DNA from: Miscanthus floridulus
Lineage: Eukaryota > Streptophyta > Magnoliopsida > Poales > Poaceae
Length of the DNA stretch: 64,000 nt
Assembly (NCBI RefSeq): GCF_019320115.1
Contig: NC_089584.1
Location: 103,539,208-103,603,207, forward strand
Direction of reading: 5' to 3'
Below, in pieces: positions 53,829-64,000 of this stretch. Numbering within the stretch: position 1 is the first letter of the stretch; the number at the start of each line of letters is the position of its first letter. A program made the position numbers and the translations under genes. Under the pieces are notes generated by a model that was not told where the DNA came from, made no database searches, and saw only the letters and a program-made list of their open reading frames with translations.

Positions 53829-56800
53829 GAATGCAAGCGGCTCGCCCATGCTTGTTTGAACGTGGCCAACACCAACAACCTCCTCACCGATCCGCGGCTC
53901 CCTCCTTGGTCTCACCGTGAGATCTCCTTCAGCAGAAAGGACTAATGGGCCACAATACCTGAGACAAGATGTTTTCCCCTGGTCCACGATCTTTGTATCA
54001 ACAAGGTTTAGTTCGACAGAGTGCTGATCAATGGCGGTAGCTCTATCGATATACTATTCAAGAATAGTCTACCCACCCTAAAGATAACCTAGGTAGATCT
54101 CAAGCCATACGAGGCATAGTTCTGGGGTGTTCTCCTCGGATAGAGCTCTACACCTCTCGGGCAGATCACGCTACCTGTGCAATTTGGGACCCCGGACCAC
54201 TTCCGCACCGACTACGTCAACTTCGTGGTCGCTGACTTCGACGACACCTACTATGCTATTCTTGGTCGACCATTGCTCACCAAGTTCATGGCCATACCTC
54301 ATTACAGGTATCTAGTGCTCAAGATGCCTACCGAGAAAGGAGTTCTAACAATTAGGGGCAACGTATATGCAGCTTATACCTATGAGGACGATAGCTTCAA
54401 AATAGCAGAGGCTCACGACCTCTCTATTTGCATGGCCGAGACCATGCTCGACGCTAAGAAGACCTCAGCCGACCACCTAGAGATCCTAGAGCTCGAGGCT
54501 CCATGCAAGAACATCAAGTCCAAGGAGCACAAGGTGATCCAGCTGGTCGACGGCGATCCCAGCAAAACGGCCCTTATTGGGGCCAACCTGGATCCCAAAT
54601 AGGAAGACGCGCTCGTCAGGTTCTTGAGGAGCAACGTGGATGTGTTCGCATGGAAACCTGCCGACATGCCCGGTGTACCTCGGAACTTGATCGAGCACTC
54701 CTTGAATGTCAACAGCAAGGCCAAACCTATCAAGCAGAAGCTATGACGGTTCGCTCGTGACAAGAAGGAGGCGATTAGGGTAGAAGTTACACAGCTTTTG
54801 GCAGCCGGATTTATCAAAGAAGTGTATCATCTGGAGTGGTTAGCCAACCCAGTTCTTGTATACAAAAAGAATAATGAATGGAGAATGTGCGTTGATTACA
54901 CTGATCTCAACAAACACCGCCCTAAGGACCCCTTTGGCTTACCTCGCATAGACGAGGTCGTAGATTCAACCACCGGTTGCGAGCTGCTTTCCTTTCTCGA
55001 TTGCTACTCTGGTTATCACCAGATCGCTCTCAAAAAGGACAATCAGATCAAGACATCTTTCATCACGTCTTTCAGTGCCTACTGCTACACGACTATGTCG
55101 TTCAGGCTCAAGAACGCCGGGGCTACCTACCAATGCGCCATACAGGCCTACCTCATAGATGAGATAAAAGACGACCTTGTAGAGGTTTATGTTGATGATG
55201 TAGTTGTCAAAACCAAGGAAGCACATACCCTTGTTGACAACCTAGAATGCACCTTCGCGGCCCTCAATACATTCCAATGGAAATTAAACCCAAAGAAGTG
55301 CATCTTTGGTGTTCCTTCTGGTATACTGCTTGCAACGTCGTCAGTTACGACGGCATACGACCTAACCCAGAGAAAGTCAAAGCTGTCTTAGACATGAAGC
55401 CTCCCAAAAAGGTGAAGGATGTCTAGAAGCTTACCGGATGCATGGCTGCTCTCAGTCGTTTCATATCAAGATTAGGAGAAAAAGGACTACCGTTTTTCAA
55501 ACTGCTCAAAGCATCCGAGAAGTTTGAGTGGTCAGAGGAAGCAGACGCTGCTTTCACATAGCTAAAACAATACCTTACATCACCTCACATCCTCACTGCT
55601 CCCAGAGAAGATGAAACTCTCCTACTTTACATTACGGCAACTAATTGGGTGGTCTCCACTACCATGGTGGTCGAGCGCGATGAGCCTAGCCACGCCTACA
55701 AGGTACAGCGACCAATTTATTTCATCAGTGAGGTACTCAATGAATCCAAGACTAGGTACCCACAGATTCAGAAACTGCTCTACGCCATACTGATAACATC
55801 CTAAAAGTTGAGACATTACTTCGACGGATATCGTGTGGTGGTCATGACCGAGTACCCTCTGGGAGACATTATTCGCAATAAGGATGCAAACGGGCACATC
55901 GTCAAATGGGCAATGGAGCTATGCCCTTTCTCCTTAGAGTTTGCAAGCTGTACTACAATCAAGTCTCAGGCACTTATCGATTTTATCGTCGAGTGGATAG
56001 ACTTAAGCACGCCTGCCTCTCAGGGGCCCGATGAGTATTGGAAGATGTACTTCGATGGCTCTCTCAACATCGACGGCGCGGGAGCAGGAGTTCTTTTTGT
56101 GTCACCATCCAAGGAGCAGCTCCGGTATGTCCTCAGGATTTATTTCCCAACATCTAATAACGCCGCCGAATATGAAGCATGCCTACATGATTTGGGCATT
56201 ACGGTCGAGCTCGGTGTTAAATGTCTCTATGCCTACAGAGACTTGGCTCTGGTCATCAACCAACTCAACAAGGACTAGGACACGGCCAGCGAAAAGATGG
56301 ATGCATACTACAAATCGATCAGAAAGCTAGAAGGCAAGTTCTATGGCATCGAGTACACACACGTGGTCTGGGACAAAAATCAAGCAGCAGATGCGCTGTC
56401 AAAGTTAGGATCATCCTGAGCCAAAGTCCCACATGGTGTATTCATCCAAGACCTGCTCACGCCTTCCATCGAAGAGGAAGATTCCACAGTCGACAAGCCT
56501 CCAGACCAGCAATTGGTGGCTACGGTTCTGGCATCAAGCACCACCGAGCCACCTCTGACCACTCAGGAGCCCGACTGGAGAGTACCTTTCATCAAGTACC
56601 TGACAGATGGCAGCGGTTACACTGATCAGACAGAAAACGAGCACCTGATGCGTCGTAGTAAGCAGTATCTGCTCGTCGATGGCAAGTTATGGCGCAAGAA
56701 CGCAAAGGAGGAAATCTTGATGAAGTGTATAACCCAAGAGGATGGTGAACATCTCCTGGACCAAATCCACTCTGGCTCCTGCAGCAACCATGTGGCCTCA

Positions 56801-57814
56801 AGAATGCTGGTCAGTAAGGCTTTCTGAGCAGGGTTCTATTGGTCGTCAGCAGTAGCCGATGCAGAGAAGCTAGTTCGCCATTATGAGGGTTGTCAGTTCT
56901 TCGCCAAGAGAATCCACATACCAGCACATGAGATCCAGACAAAACCAGCCTCTTGGCCCTTTGCATGCTGGGGACTGGATATGATCGGGCCCTTCAAACC
57001 GGCTCCTAGGAAATTCACTTGTGTCTTTGTGCTGATCGACAAATTTTCTAAGTGTATAGAGTACATGCCTTTGGTACAGGCATCCTCAAAAAAGGCTGTC
57101 ACGTTCCTCGACCAGGTCATCCACCACTTTGGCATACCCAATAGCATCATCACTGATCTAGGTACTCAGTTCATCGGGAACGCTTTTTGGGACTTCTACG
57201 ATGAAAGGAGCATAGTAGTAAAATACGTCTTGGTGGCACACCCTAGAGCTAATGGACAGGTCGAGCGGGCAAATGGTATGATTTTGGACGCATTGAATAA
57301 GAGGATGTACAGGGAAAATGATAAAGCTCCCGGAAGATGGCTCAAAGAATTACCAACCGTGGTCTGGGGCCTCAGAACTCAGCCCAGCCGTAACACCGGC
57401 GTCTCACCATACTTTATGGTTTACGGCACTGAGGCAGTCCTCCCAGTAGATATAGCTTTTAGATCAGCACGGGTAGAGAACTTCGACGAAGGCAAGGTCA
57501 ATGAAGTACGGGAGCTAGAAGTGAATAGTGTAGAAGAGAAGCGGCTCGATTCTTGCGTACGTACAGCCAAATACCTTGCTATTTTGCGCAGGTACTACAA
57601 CAAGAACGTTAAAGAGCGGTTCTTCATGGTTGGGGACCTGGTCCTAAAGTGGAAGACGAATCAGGCTGGTGTCCATAAACTGGCAACTCCATGGGAAGGG
57701 CCCTTCATGATCAAGGAAGTCACACGACCAACGTCTTACAGGTTAGCTCACCTGGACGGTACAGACGTACCCAATTCATGGCACATCAACAAGCTTAGGC
57801 GTTTCTATGCTTAA
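53829..57814 (+). pseudogene. pol: Tat pol: protease, RT, two RNase H domains, integrase
   Basis: It continues the gag frame. The protease site (54021-54044) reads VLINGGSSIDILF with Asn at the catalytic Asp position. RT runs from about 54780 to 55400: VDYTDLNKHRPKDPF, FLDCYSGYHQI and VYVDDVVVK (YVDD at 55188-55199). A 1-bp deletion at about 55333 shifts the frame. The RT-linked RNase H is at 55600-55900. A second RNase H, YWKMYFDGSLNIDGAGAGVL, begins near 56034; this extra domain is a Tat hallmark. Integrase follows with the zinc module HSGSCSNHV and HYEGC (56765-56900), GLDMIGPF (near 56974), ITDLGTQF (near 57152) and GQVERANG (near 57257), then a GPF-type C-terminal domain. There is no chromodomain. 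The last 277 codons are open. About a dozen further stops interrupt the rest. Confidence 0.9.
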
Positions 57815-58321
57815 CTACTAAGATATGTACTCTTCTTGTACTTTTGATTTAATTCAATAAAGCTATTATGGTTTCTCCGACCACTCTGATGTGTCACTTC
57901 GAATTTTACGGTTATTCTAACTTAGCCAGTCAAAGCCAACCACCATTCCTTCTCGGGTTTTCGGAGCAGGCCCTATCTCCGGTTCCTCCCAACGCGTGCA
58001 CGAGATCTGCTCTCTACGCTATGGGTGATCGGTAGGTCCCCCTTGTTTGACTTGTTTGCGTCTGTGTGTGCACAGGTCATGCACCTCACACTCCGACCAC
58101 ATGGCAAATCGGGGCCGTACAAACTTTTCAGGATGACGTGTCGAGTAAACTGGTACAACTAAACAGAACACTAACATGTTCTCACTTAGTTACACCAACA
58201 TGAGTTTCAAGCTTAAATACGTTTTATACAAAACAAACAAGCTTATGATGATATACAGTTACGTTATTACAAGCTTGCCTGAAGAGGCCCAAGTTTACAA
58301 TAACACAACTACGTCCTTCTT
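57815..58321. other. Spacer between pol and the antisense gene
   Basis: Non-coding on both strands as far as I can see. AATAAA occurs at 57857-57862 on the plus strand, 44 bases after the pol stop, a possible polyadenylation signal. The 3' ends of pol and the antisense gene converge here. Confidence 0.45.
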
Positions 58322-61300
58322 CTACAGCTCTAGCCTATCCTGTTGGCTGGTCGGGGCACGTGGTACCTGCTGCTCACTGCTTCTGACAACCTGCTCGAGT
58401 CTTGGGGACTCTTGTACTGGTCGAGCTGAAGAGGATGGCCCTGCCGATGCCTGGCTGGTCGAGACCGTAGGCTTCGCCAGTTGGCTCGCAACTAATGGCG
58501 TTTCTAGCTGACTTGTTGATGGCGTACCCTGTACAAGTGCTGTCCCACCTCCACATAGATTAATGTCGCCAATTATCTTTGAAGACAGGTCCAGCTGGGT
58601 CATCCAAAGCTCCTCAGCCTTGTCTGGATCTACCTCCTTCGGGTACCCAGCCTCCAGGCGCTTGAGATCGATCAGGGGGTAGTGGGCACACACCATGCTT
58701 AGCACATGTGCGCCTGTGTACTCACCCACCTCCTTCACGAACTCTTGGAACCATCCCCATGCCTTTCGGCATCTCTCGACCAGTCTGAGTTGCGGCGTCC
58801 TTGGCACTTCCTCTATAAGCGCTGGGTCGATAAGGTTGAGGATGGGCAAAATGCCAGTTACCACTTCCTGGCACTGGTTCTTCCATGTGTCCCGATCCTC
58901 GGTGATCTCTAGGCATCGCGCCTTCCAGCCGTCACGATCTTTCATCATGGCTTCCAGATGCTTCTTGGCATTGACTTTTAAAACTACAAACCGCACAATA
59001 CATTAAAATGTCACGCCACGATAAGATAAGGTGGGCAACAGAGTGAGCAAGGTGGTCTAGAACACTTACTTTTTAGTTCCTCCTTCATCTTAGTTGTGCG
59101 GTCCTAGAGTTGCGACTGGTCGTGCGCCAGTTTCTTGTTGTCCTCCTTTAGGCGACCACACTCTACGGCCACATGGCTATTCTCCTCTTGGAGATAGACT
59201 ACTTCGGCTTCTAAGCCTACACTACAGCTGTAACTACCAACAATGCAACAACACGTGTCATGCACTTGTTGTGATAAAGGGACAACCTACTTGTTTTTTC
59301 CTGCTCTTTGTTACTGAGCTGGACGACCAGGTTCTGGTTCTGTGCCTCTTGCTCCATCCTCTCCTAGTTGGTGGCTTCAAGTTGGTGGCGCAAGCATTCC
59401 ACCTCGGCCGCCAGTTCTTTATTGCTTGCTGTGATCCCCTCAATCTGGTCGAAGCACTTCTTTCAGTACCTTGCGGTCTTCATTAAGTCCTACATGTAAA
59501 AAAGTTAAGTCAGACAGTTTGATTGGATAGCAGGATCAAGTGGTCAAGCAAAACATACCTGGACTTCTGTCACCAGACGTTTTGCCGCTCGTTCAACTTT
59601 CATGGTCTCTTCGACCTCTGGGATTTCCTCATGCATAACCCATTGGTCGTTTTGCCAGCGCGACACATATACATGTTGTCGCTTGTCCTGGGGACGGCCC
59701 AGGACCTCCTCTACTTCATCCTCTTTGGCCTCTTCTTCGGGCAGCGGTGCTGGTCCAGAGTTTGCAGCTTCTACGATCACTATGGCCTTCCCACGGGCCG
59801 TAGCATCGGCAAACGTGCTCTATGCCACCTCCGGCTGCTGCTCCTTGGTTTGGTCTGTTACTCTTGGCACTGAAGTATCCCCCTCAGTAGGGTTAGTTCT
59901 CGGGGCACCTGTACTTGGCTTGGCTCTCCCCTCGGCCAACTACTCGGGGACTGTTGTCTGGCCGCTCGTCTGCTAAAGCTCCGGTGGACTTTCTGCTATA
60001 GCTTCCTCCATAGCTGGCTGCTGGGTAGTTTTCTCTGACACTGCTGGCGGAGCCACACCACTCCCAGCTAGTTGGTCGGGATTTTCGGTGGACGCCGACC
60101 TAATATATCCGAGATAAGTTCAGAAGACAATAGTAATCACTATAAATTGTAAGCTTACATCAAGGTTACAAATACTTACATGTTGGAAGCACGGCATGAT
60201 GTGGTGAATGCATGTCTCTTTGACCGTGCCTACTCCACGTGCTCTGCGGGTGCCACCTGGTCTCCCTCTACAACCAGCACCGGTGCCGGGGCTTGGTGCT
60301 CGACCCCTTCGTCGCTTGTCCTCCGCGTCGTAGTGGTCGGCGATGCGAGTCCCACTGGCACGGAGGAGCCACCCTGCTCCGTTGACTCCAGTTGCCTCCT
60401 CCTCTTTCAAGGGACAAGTTGAAAGATGTCTACATCCTCTATTTCATCATCTAATAATGTAAAGATGGCCTGACAACGCTTGCTGGCCGCCGGCCGCTTA
60501 CCGGCAGCTCTGACCGTTGCCTCCTCCCCAACTCCGAGTACGGCCTAGTCAATGTTTTTGATCCCGACACTGGTCTGGGCGGTTGGGCCGGCAACTTGTG
60601 GCCAATCCACACTAGGGGGTGGAGACACGAACACTACTGCTCTGTCACGACCATTAATCTAGGAAACATAAAGGCGATAACACAGTAAGCTTCTATTACA
60701 ACATAACACTACGGGTACAAGGCAGCATAATTTACCTTTGGGGGAGGTCAGGCCAGCTTGAAAGCATGCTCGATGTCGCTCAACCTGACATAATTCGGAT
60801 CAGCTAAGTTGAATAGCTCTCTAATCCTGGCTTTGACTTCTATCTTGTCAAGCGCCTCTTGTCTGGTCCTCGTTGGGTCTGCGCGACCTTGGTACTCGTA
60901 GCCAGGATGTACCCTCCTCTGGTAGGGCTGGATCCTTCGGCTAATGAAGTTCCCGACCACGCTCAGACAGTCTAGTTTCTTCCACGGGATCATCCCAAGA
61001 AGTTCTAAGATCTGTTCCAAGTGCTCAGGCTTCTCCGACCAGCTGTTCTTCTTCTCCGGAATGAACCCCAAGTCGCACAGTGTGATCGTGTTTGGTTCTT
61101 CACGGATGTAGAACCACTTCTTGTACCAGTCGTCCAGCGATGTGTTCCAGGGGCAGTGCAAATACTGGGCCTTCATCCCATCACGCAGATTGAGGTACAC
61201 ACCTCCAGCTATCTTCGAGCCACCGCTCCCTTTCTTCCGCAGACAGAAAAGATGGCGAAAGAAGTTGAAGTGGGGCTAGAAGCCTCCATATGCTTCACAA

Positions 61301-61620
61301 AGATGAATGAAGGTGGAGACAAGAAGAATCGAGTTGGGATACAGATTGCAAATCCCAATCTCGTAATACAAACAGAGCCCCTGAAGGAAAGGGTGCACTA
61401 GAACCCCAAAACCCCGCTTGAAGAAATCTTCGAAAACCACAATCTCACCTGGTTGTGGATCGGGGTACCCTTCTCCTCCCGGTGTGCGCCATCCTGTGAG
61501 TGCCTTGTTGTGGAGTACTCCCATGATGACGAGGTCTTCGATGGTCTACTCGTTGCTTCTTGACTTCCACCACTCCTTCACCATGACTCCGGCTTTCTTC
61601 TATACGTCACTCTTCGCCAT
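58322..61620 (-). pseudogene. Antisense six-exon gene of the Tat element (aORF, gypsy-type transposon domain-like)
   Basis: On the minus strand, six exons with GT-AG borders and consistent phases can be placed: 61620-60736, 60658-60180, 60099-59559, 59489-59291, 59216-59070 and 58983-58322. They sum to 2913 bases, 971 codons including the stop. Donors include GTAAAT, GTAAGT, GTATGT and GTAAGT. Exon 1 holds the conserved domain (VLHNKALTGWRTPGGEGYPD, FEDFFKRGFGVLVHPF, LEQILELLGMIPWKKLD), resembling the putative gypsy-type transposon domain of Tat-lineage antisense ORFs. Exon 2 has a basic KRRR stretch, possibly a nuclear signal. Exons 4-6 are coiled-coil-like (LAAEVECLRHQLEATN, LKEDNKKLAHDQSQL), ending in a Ser/Thr-rich tail. 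About eleven in-frame stops, all TAG or TGA, interrupt it. It would need its own minus-strand promoter. Function unknown. Confidence 0.75.
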
Positions 61621-61790
61621 GAATCCGCCCTTGCTAAGGAGGTGGATACGGTGGAGGGATGATTGGTGATGATCTCGGAGGTATTAGGGTTGGTAAGAGA
61701 AAGAAGAAGGTTGTGGCGGCGAATGGTAATGGGGATTGGTAAAAAGTAACTTCCCAGTTCTATATTATAAATAACCAAGAGTTCCGCCGT
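61621..61790 (-). promoter_or_regulatory. Candidate promoter region of the antisense gene
   Basis: An AT-rich stretch with a minus-strand TTTATAATATAG at about 61762-61774 lies some 140 bases upstream of the antisense start. It is the only TATA-like element in this region. Assignment is positional. Confidence 0.35.
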
Positions 61791-62128
61791 TTTGTCTGCC
61801 CGAGATTCTTGGGGGACGTGCGCACGCGCCGCAGACGATTGTTTTCACAACCTCGAGATCTATGCCAATATATGCACCCCTTCGTTATTAGTGTATGTGC
61901 CTCTTCATTGCTAGTGTGAGAGGGCCCACACTGATGCACCTCCTTACAGGTGCCAAGCGACTGTTTGCTTGAAAGGACAAGAAGACAGTATGACGTGCTA
62001 TACACGTCTGCTTTTTTGACCAGGCGTGTCAGATTGGACTTGACAAAGTAAGAAGATGAATAAATACACCAAATAGTAGTACAAGCGGCATTCGTTTCTT
62101 CGCTGCATGAATCGTGCTCAAGGATGGT
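61791..62128. other. Non-coding sequence between the antisense gene and the tandem repeat
   Basis: No gene recognised. GC content is intermediate and there are no repeats beyond short words. Confidence 0.4.
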
Positions 62129-62240
62129 CCAGACCACTACCATGCTCAGGGACTGCCCAGACCACTACAGTGCTCGGGGACTGCCCAGACCACTACAGTG
62201 CTCGGGGACTGCTCCGACCACTACCATGCTCGGGGACTGT
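62129..62240 (+). repeat. 28-bp tandem repeat, four units
   Basis: Units at 62129, 62157, 62185 and 62213 follow CCAGACCACTACAGTGCTCG and end GGGACTGC. Units 2 and 3 are identical; units 1 and 4 have a few changes. Each unit contains GCTCGGGGACT, the same word that lies next to the 3' LTR at 62841-62851. Confidence 0.88.
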
Positions 62241-62840
62241 TTCGAAGAGTGCTTGGCGACTGCTCTCCTCGGCTACATGTGACGTGTACTCACATACAGT
62301 CGAGAGGCATTTATTTGGACCTTGCTACAAGGCTTATACTTCTCCTTCCAGCAAGCTCGAGGACTACATCGGTACGATGTACCTGTCGGTGCATCTCGTA
62401 TTGATTGTACGACGACTGAATTCTTAACTTCAGTGCAAATTCTTTTTAGACCCTGGCACCACGTGCCTACGTCACCTACTACCAGGCTCGGGGACTAAGT
62501 GGGCATACTTCACCTTGCGGTGAATGTGTTTATTTTATCGACCCCTACGCTTTGACTGATTGCCAGAGTTACTACTGTTCAAGGTCACTTACATTTCTTA
62601 TCAGAAATACAAGTGGACACACTTGATAAGGAAAGAAATCTTTTTCTTTTTTCTTTAAGAGCACCATGTATTCTTCGGACAACCGGAATCTTCGGCTATA
62701 ATCGTGGTCTACTGCCCTCTGTCTTGATCAGAATGCTGACGCATTTGATTGGTCAATGTTTCAATCAGTTGGAGATGACATGAAGACAGATCGCATTAGT
62801 CGAAGGAGATCGAACAGTGTGTCACAGCATAATACATAGT
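62241..62840. other. 3' non-coding region of the Tat element
   Basis: No coding frame. It contains one more isolated GGCTCGGGGACTAAG word near 62488 and a pyrimidine-rich run at 62640-62660. Confidence 0.45.
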
Positions 62841-62854
62841 GCTCGGGGACTAGC
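62841..62854 (+). other. Polypurine-tract position of the Tat element
   Basis: GCTCGGGGACTAGC sits directly before the 3' LTR start (TGTGGGGG). It is not a pure purine run but occupies the priming position, and Tat-type elements of grasses often show this word here. Confidence 0.6.
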
Positions 62855-63325
62855 TGTGGGGGTATTAACCCCTATACCCTTATGGCTAGGCTTGGACCGA
62901 CCTAGATCAGGAGGTTCGGTCCACTAGAAGACGACGCGTGGCTCGGCCAACCTATTCGGAGTCCTGCGCAAGGAGTCAAGATAGATTTGGAGATCAAGTA
63001 AGATCCTGGTCGGTTAGAATAGGAATCCTTATCCGGCCACCTATGGCAATTGTAACTGGCTAGGATTGGTTTTTAGATCTGTAACCCTGCCCCCCAGACT
63101 ATATAAGGCGGGCAGGGGACCCCTCTAAAAAACATCTCTCATTGACATACAGCAATACAATCAGACGCAGGACGTAGGTATTACGCCTTCTTGGCGGCCG
63201 AACCTAGATAAAACCTCGTGTCTGTCTTGCGTCACCATCTTGTTTGTGGCTTGCGCATCTGTCTACCGACAATCTACTACCTTGGGCATACCCCTAGGTA
63301 GACTGCCGACCATATTTCGTCGACA
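62855..63325 (+). repeat. 3' LTR of the Tat element (471 bp)
   Basis: It starts TGTGGGGGTATTAACCCC and ends CATATTTCGTCGACA. It retains the terminal CA lost in the 5' LTR, has a TATA box at 63100-63108, and is followed by the ACCCC target duplication. Confidence 0.93.
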
Positions 63326-63760
63326 ACCCCTTAACCCAATCTCTCCAAATAATTTGCTAAACATAACAATGTCTAGCTGTTGACAAACTTAGAAATTTTT
63401 CTAAGTTTTGAGCTGAACTTGATTTCAATTTGCAATTTCTAGGCTAGTAAAAATATTAGCTAGTAATATCATTTTTTGACAGCAAGTATTTCACTGTCAT
63501 CTACAAAGTTTTTACTTCAAACTTTATTTAAGTATCACACACATGTTCTATAGTATTTTTGCTTAATAAAAATTAGTTTTCAACCCTACTTGATATATAT
63601 GAGCTATTGAATCAACTTTCATTTAACATTTTTATTGATCATTTTAAGTTACAAGAAATTTATCTACACATTATATCACATGCATTAACACATAAACATG
63701 ATGCTCATGACATGTTTTAGTTAATGATTTAGGGTGTAACACCGAGGGTGTTACACTCCC

Positions 63761-64000
63761 GAACCCTAACTTCATTTGCTCTTCTCCCTTCTCTCTCTAT
63801 GCCGTGGCGGCCGCCTTTCTCTCCCTTTCTCAACCAAAACCATGGCGGTCGGAGAGAAAGAGGAACAGCAGCGCCACCATAGGCCCCTTAGCCGATGCTC
63901 GTGGGCGCGGCGCTTTCTTCTCGTCTGCCGGCGAGGCGCACGGTGGGTCCTTCTTCCTGCGCGTGGCGGTGTCGATGGTGATGAAGAAACTAGGTAGGTT
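63761..64000. other. GC-rich sequence, unassigned, truncated by the window
   Basis: Continuation of the GC-rich sequence at 47385-47608, since these were adjacent before the solo LTR inserted. A plus-strand frame opens MAVGEKEEQQRHHRPLSRCS at about 63842, but I recognise no product. It may be leader or LTR of the second copia element on the minus strand, or a separate gene start. Confidence 0.3.

Larger units (their letters stand above)
50627..63325 (+). mobile_element. Ty3-gypsy retrotransposon, Tat lineage, complete structure (12.7 kb)
   Basis: Two 470-bp LTRs, a perfect ACCCC target duplication (50622-50626 and 63326-63330), a primer-binding site, and one gag-pol frame (51144-57814). Downstream is a long 3' region holding an antisense multi-exon gene (61620-58322), a 28-bp tandem repeat and a polypurine-like tract. 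The extra RNase H domain between RT and integrase, the absence of a chromodomain and the antisense ORF mark the Tat group (the Grande/RIRE-type elements of grasses). About twenty in-frame stops and one 1-bp deletion inactivate gag-pol. Confidence 0.92.
47609..63755 (-). mobile_element. Tekay-like solo LTR (about 3.4 kb) split by the Tat gypsy element
   Basis: Plus-strand ends are TGTGGCAGAACC and GGGTGTTACA, so on the minus strand it starts TGTAACACCC. A perfect CTCCC target duplication flanks it (47604-47608 and 63756-63760). Removing the Tat insertion and its duplication leaves about 3443 bp, which fits the LTR size I recall for Tekay-like chromoviruses. No internal coding region exists, so it is a solo LTR. 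The part at 47609-50621 is AT-rich, with a GC-rich block at 50080-50480. The short part at 63331-63755 is the U3 end. Confidence 0.8.

Noticed and set aside
1..64000. tRNA, rRNA, CRISPR or bacterial operon features
   Set aside because: None seen. The tRNA-like words are retrotransposon primer-binding sites and the repeats are transposon-derived.

Overview
This is a repeat-rich piece of a grass nuclear genome. It shows no bacterial gene structure. It has intron-bearing remnants, Tourist-like MITEs, CACTA, Ty1-copia (Sirevirus) and Ty3-gypsy (Tat and Tekay-like) elements, and one intact, GC-rich, intronless NRT2 nitrate-transporter gene of the monocot type. A panicoid grass (sorghum, sugarcane or maize relative) fits best, but that is inference from repeat style. 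All coordinates and motif comparisons were made by eye.

Layout. 1-6787: a minus-strand Sirevirus (Ty1-copia) running off the left edge, with RT, integrase/protease, gag, primer-binding site and a 1.55 kb LTR. 6789-9077: an LTR-like insertion and unassigned sequence. 9078-13974: a plus-strand non-autonomous Sirevirus-type element. It has a related LTR, no recognisable pol, and one 2.6 kb reading frame with about 35 stop codons, and it is interrupted near its 3' end by a nested hairpin MITE and a TA microsatellite. Just beyond is an RNase H fragment cut by that LTR. 15443-24660: the only gene-bearing island. NRT2 (15996-17546, minus) is surrounded by Tourist-like MITEs, a Mutator-like GC-rich repeat and at least five copies of one AT-rich MITE family.

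24661-41174: a CACTA transposon split by a large solo LTR (24868-39306, TSD TCTCC). That LTR was itself invaded by a Sirevirus solo LTR (25796-27269) and by a complete 10.2 kb non-autonomous Sirevirus (28433-38648, TSD CCCCT) carrying gag but no pol. 41317-42068: a pectin methylesterase/invertase inhibitor-like gene, probably a pseudogene. 42100-46883: a second, broken minus-strand Ty1-copia element. 47609-63755: a Tekay-like solo LTR (TSD CTCCC) split by a complete 12.7 kb Tat-lineage gypsy element (50627-63325, TSD ACCCC). The Tat element has gag, protease, RT, two RNase H domains and integrase on the plus strand, and a six-exon antisense gene of about 970 codons on the minus strand.

The elements relate to each other. 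The two gag-only or ORF-only Sirevirus-type elements would depend on the pol of an autonomous partner such as the one at the left edge, and their LTRs share a palindromic module and a C-tract near the LTR end. In the old elements the premature stops are almost all explained by C-to-T or G-to-A change, as expected for long-methylated plant repeats. The antisense spliced gene in the Tat element and the stop-riddled but indel-free frame at 9078 are the observations most worth following up.
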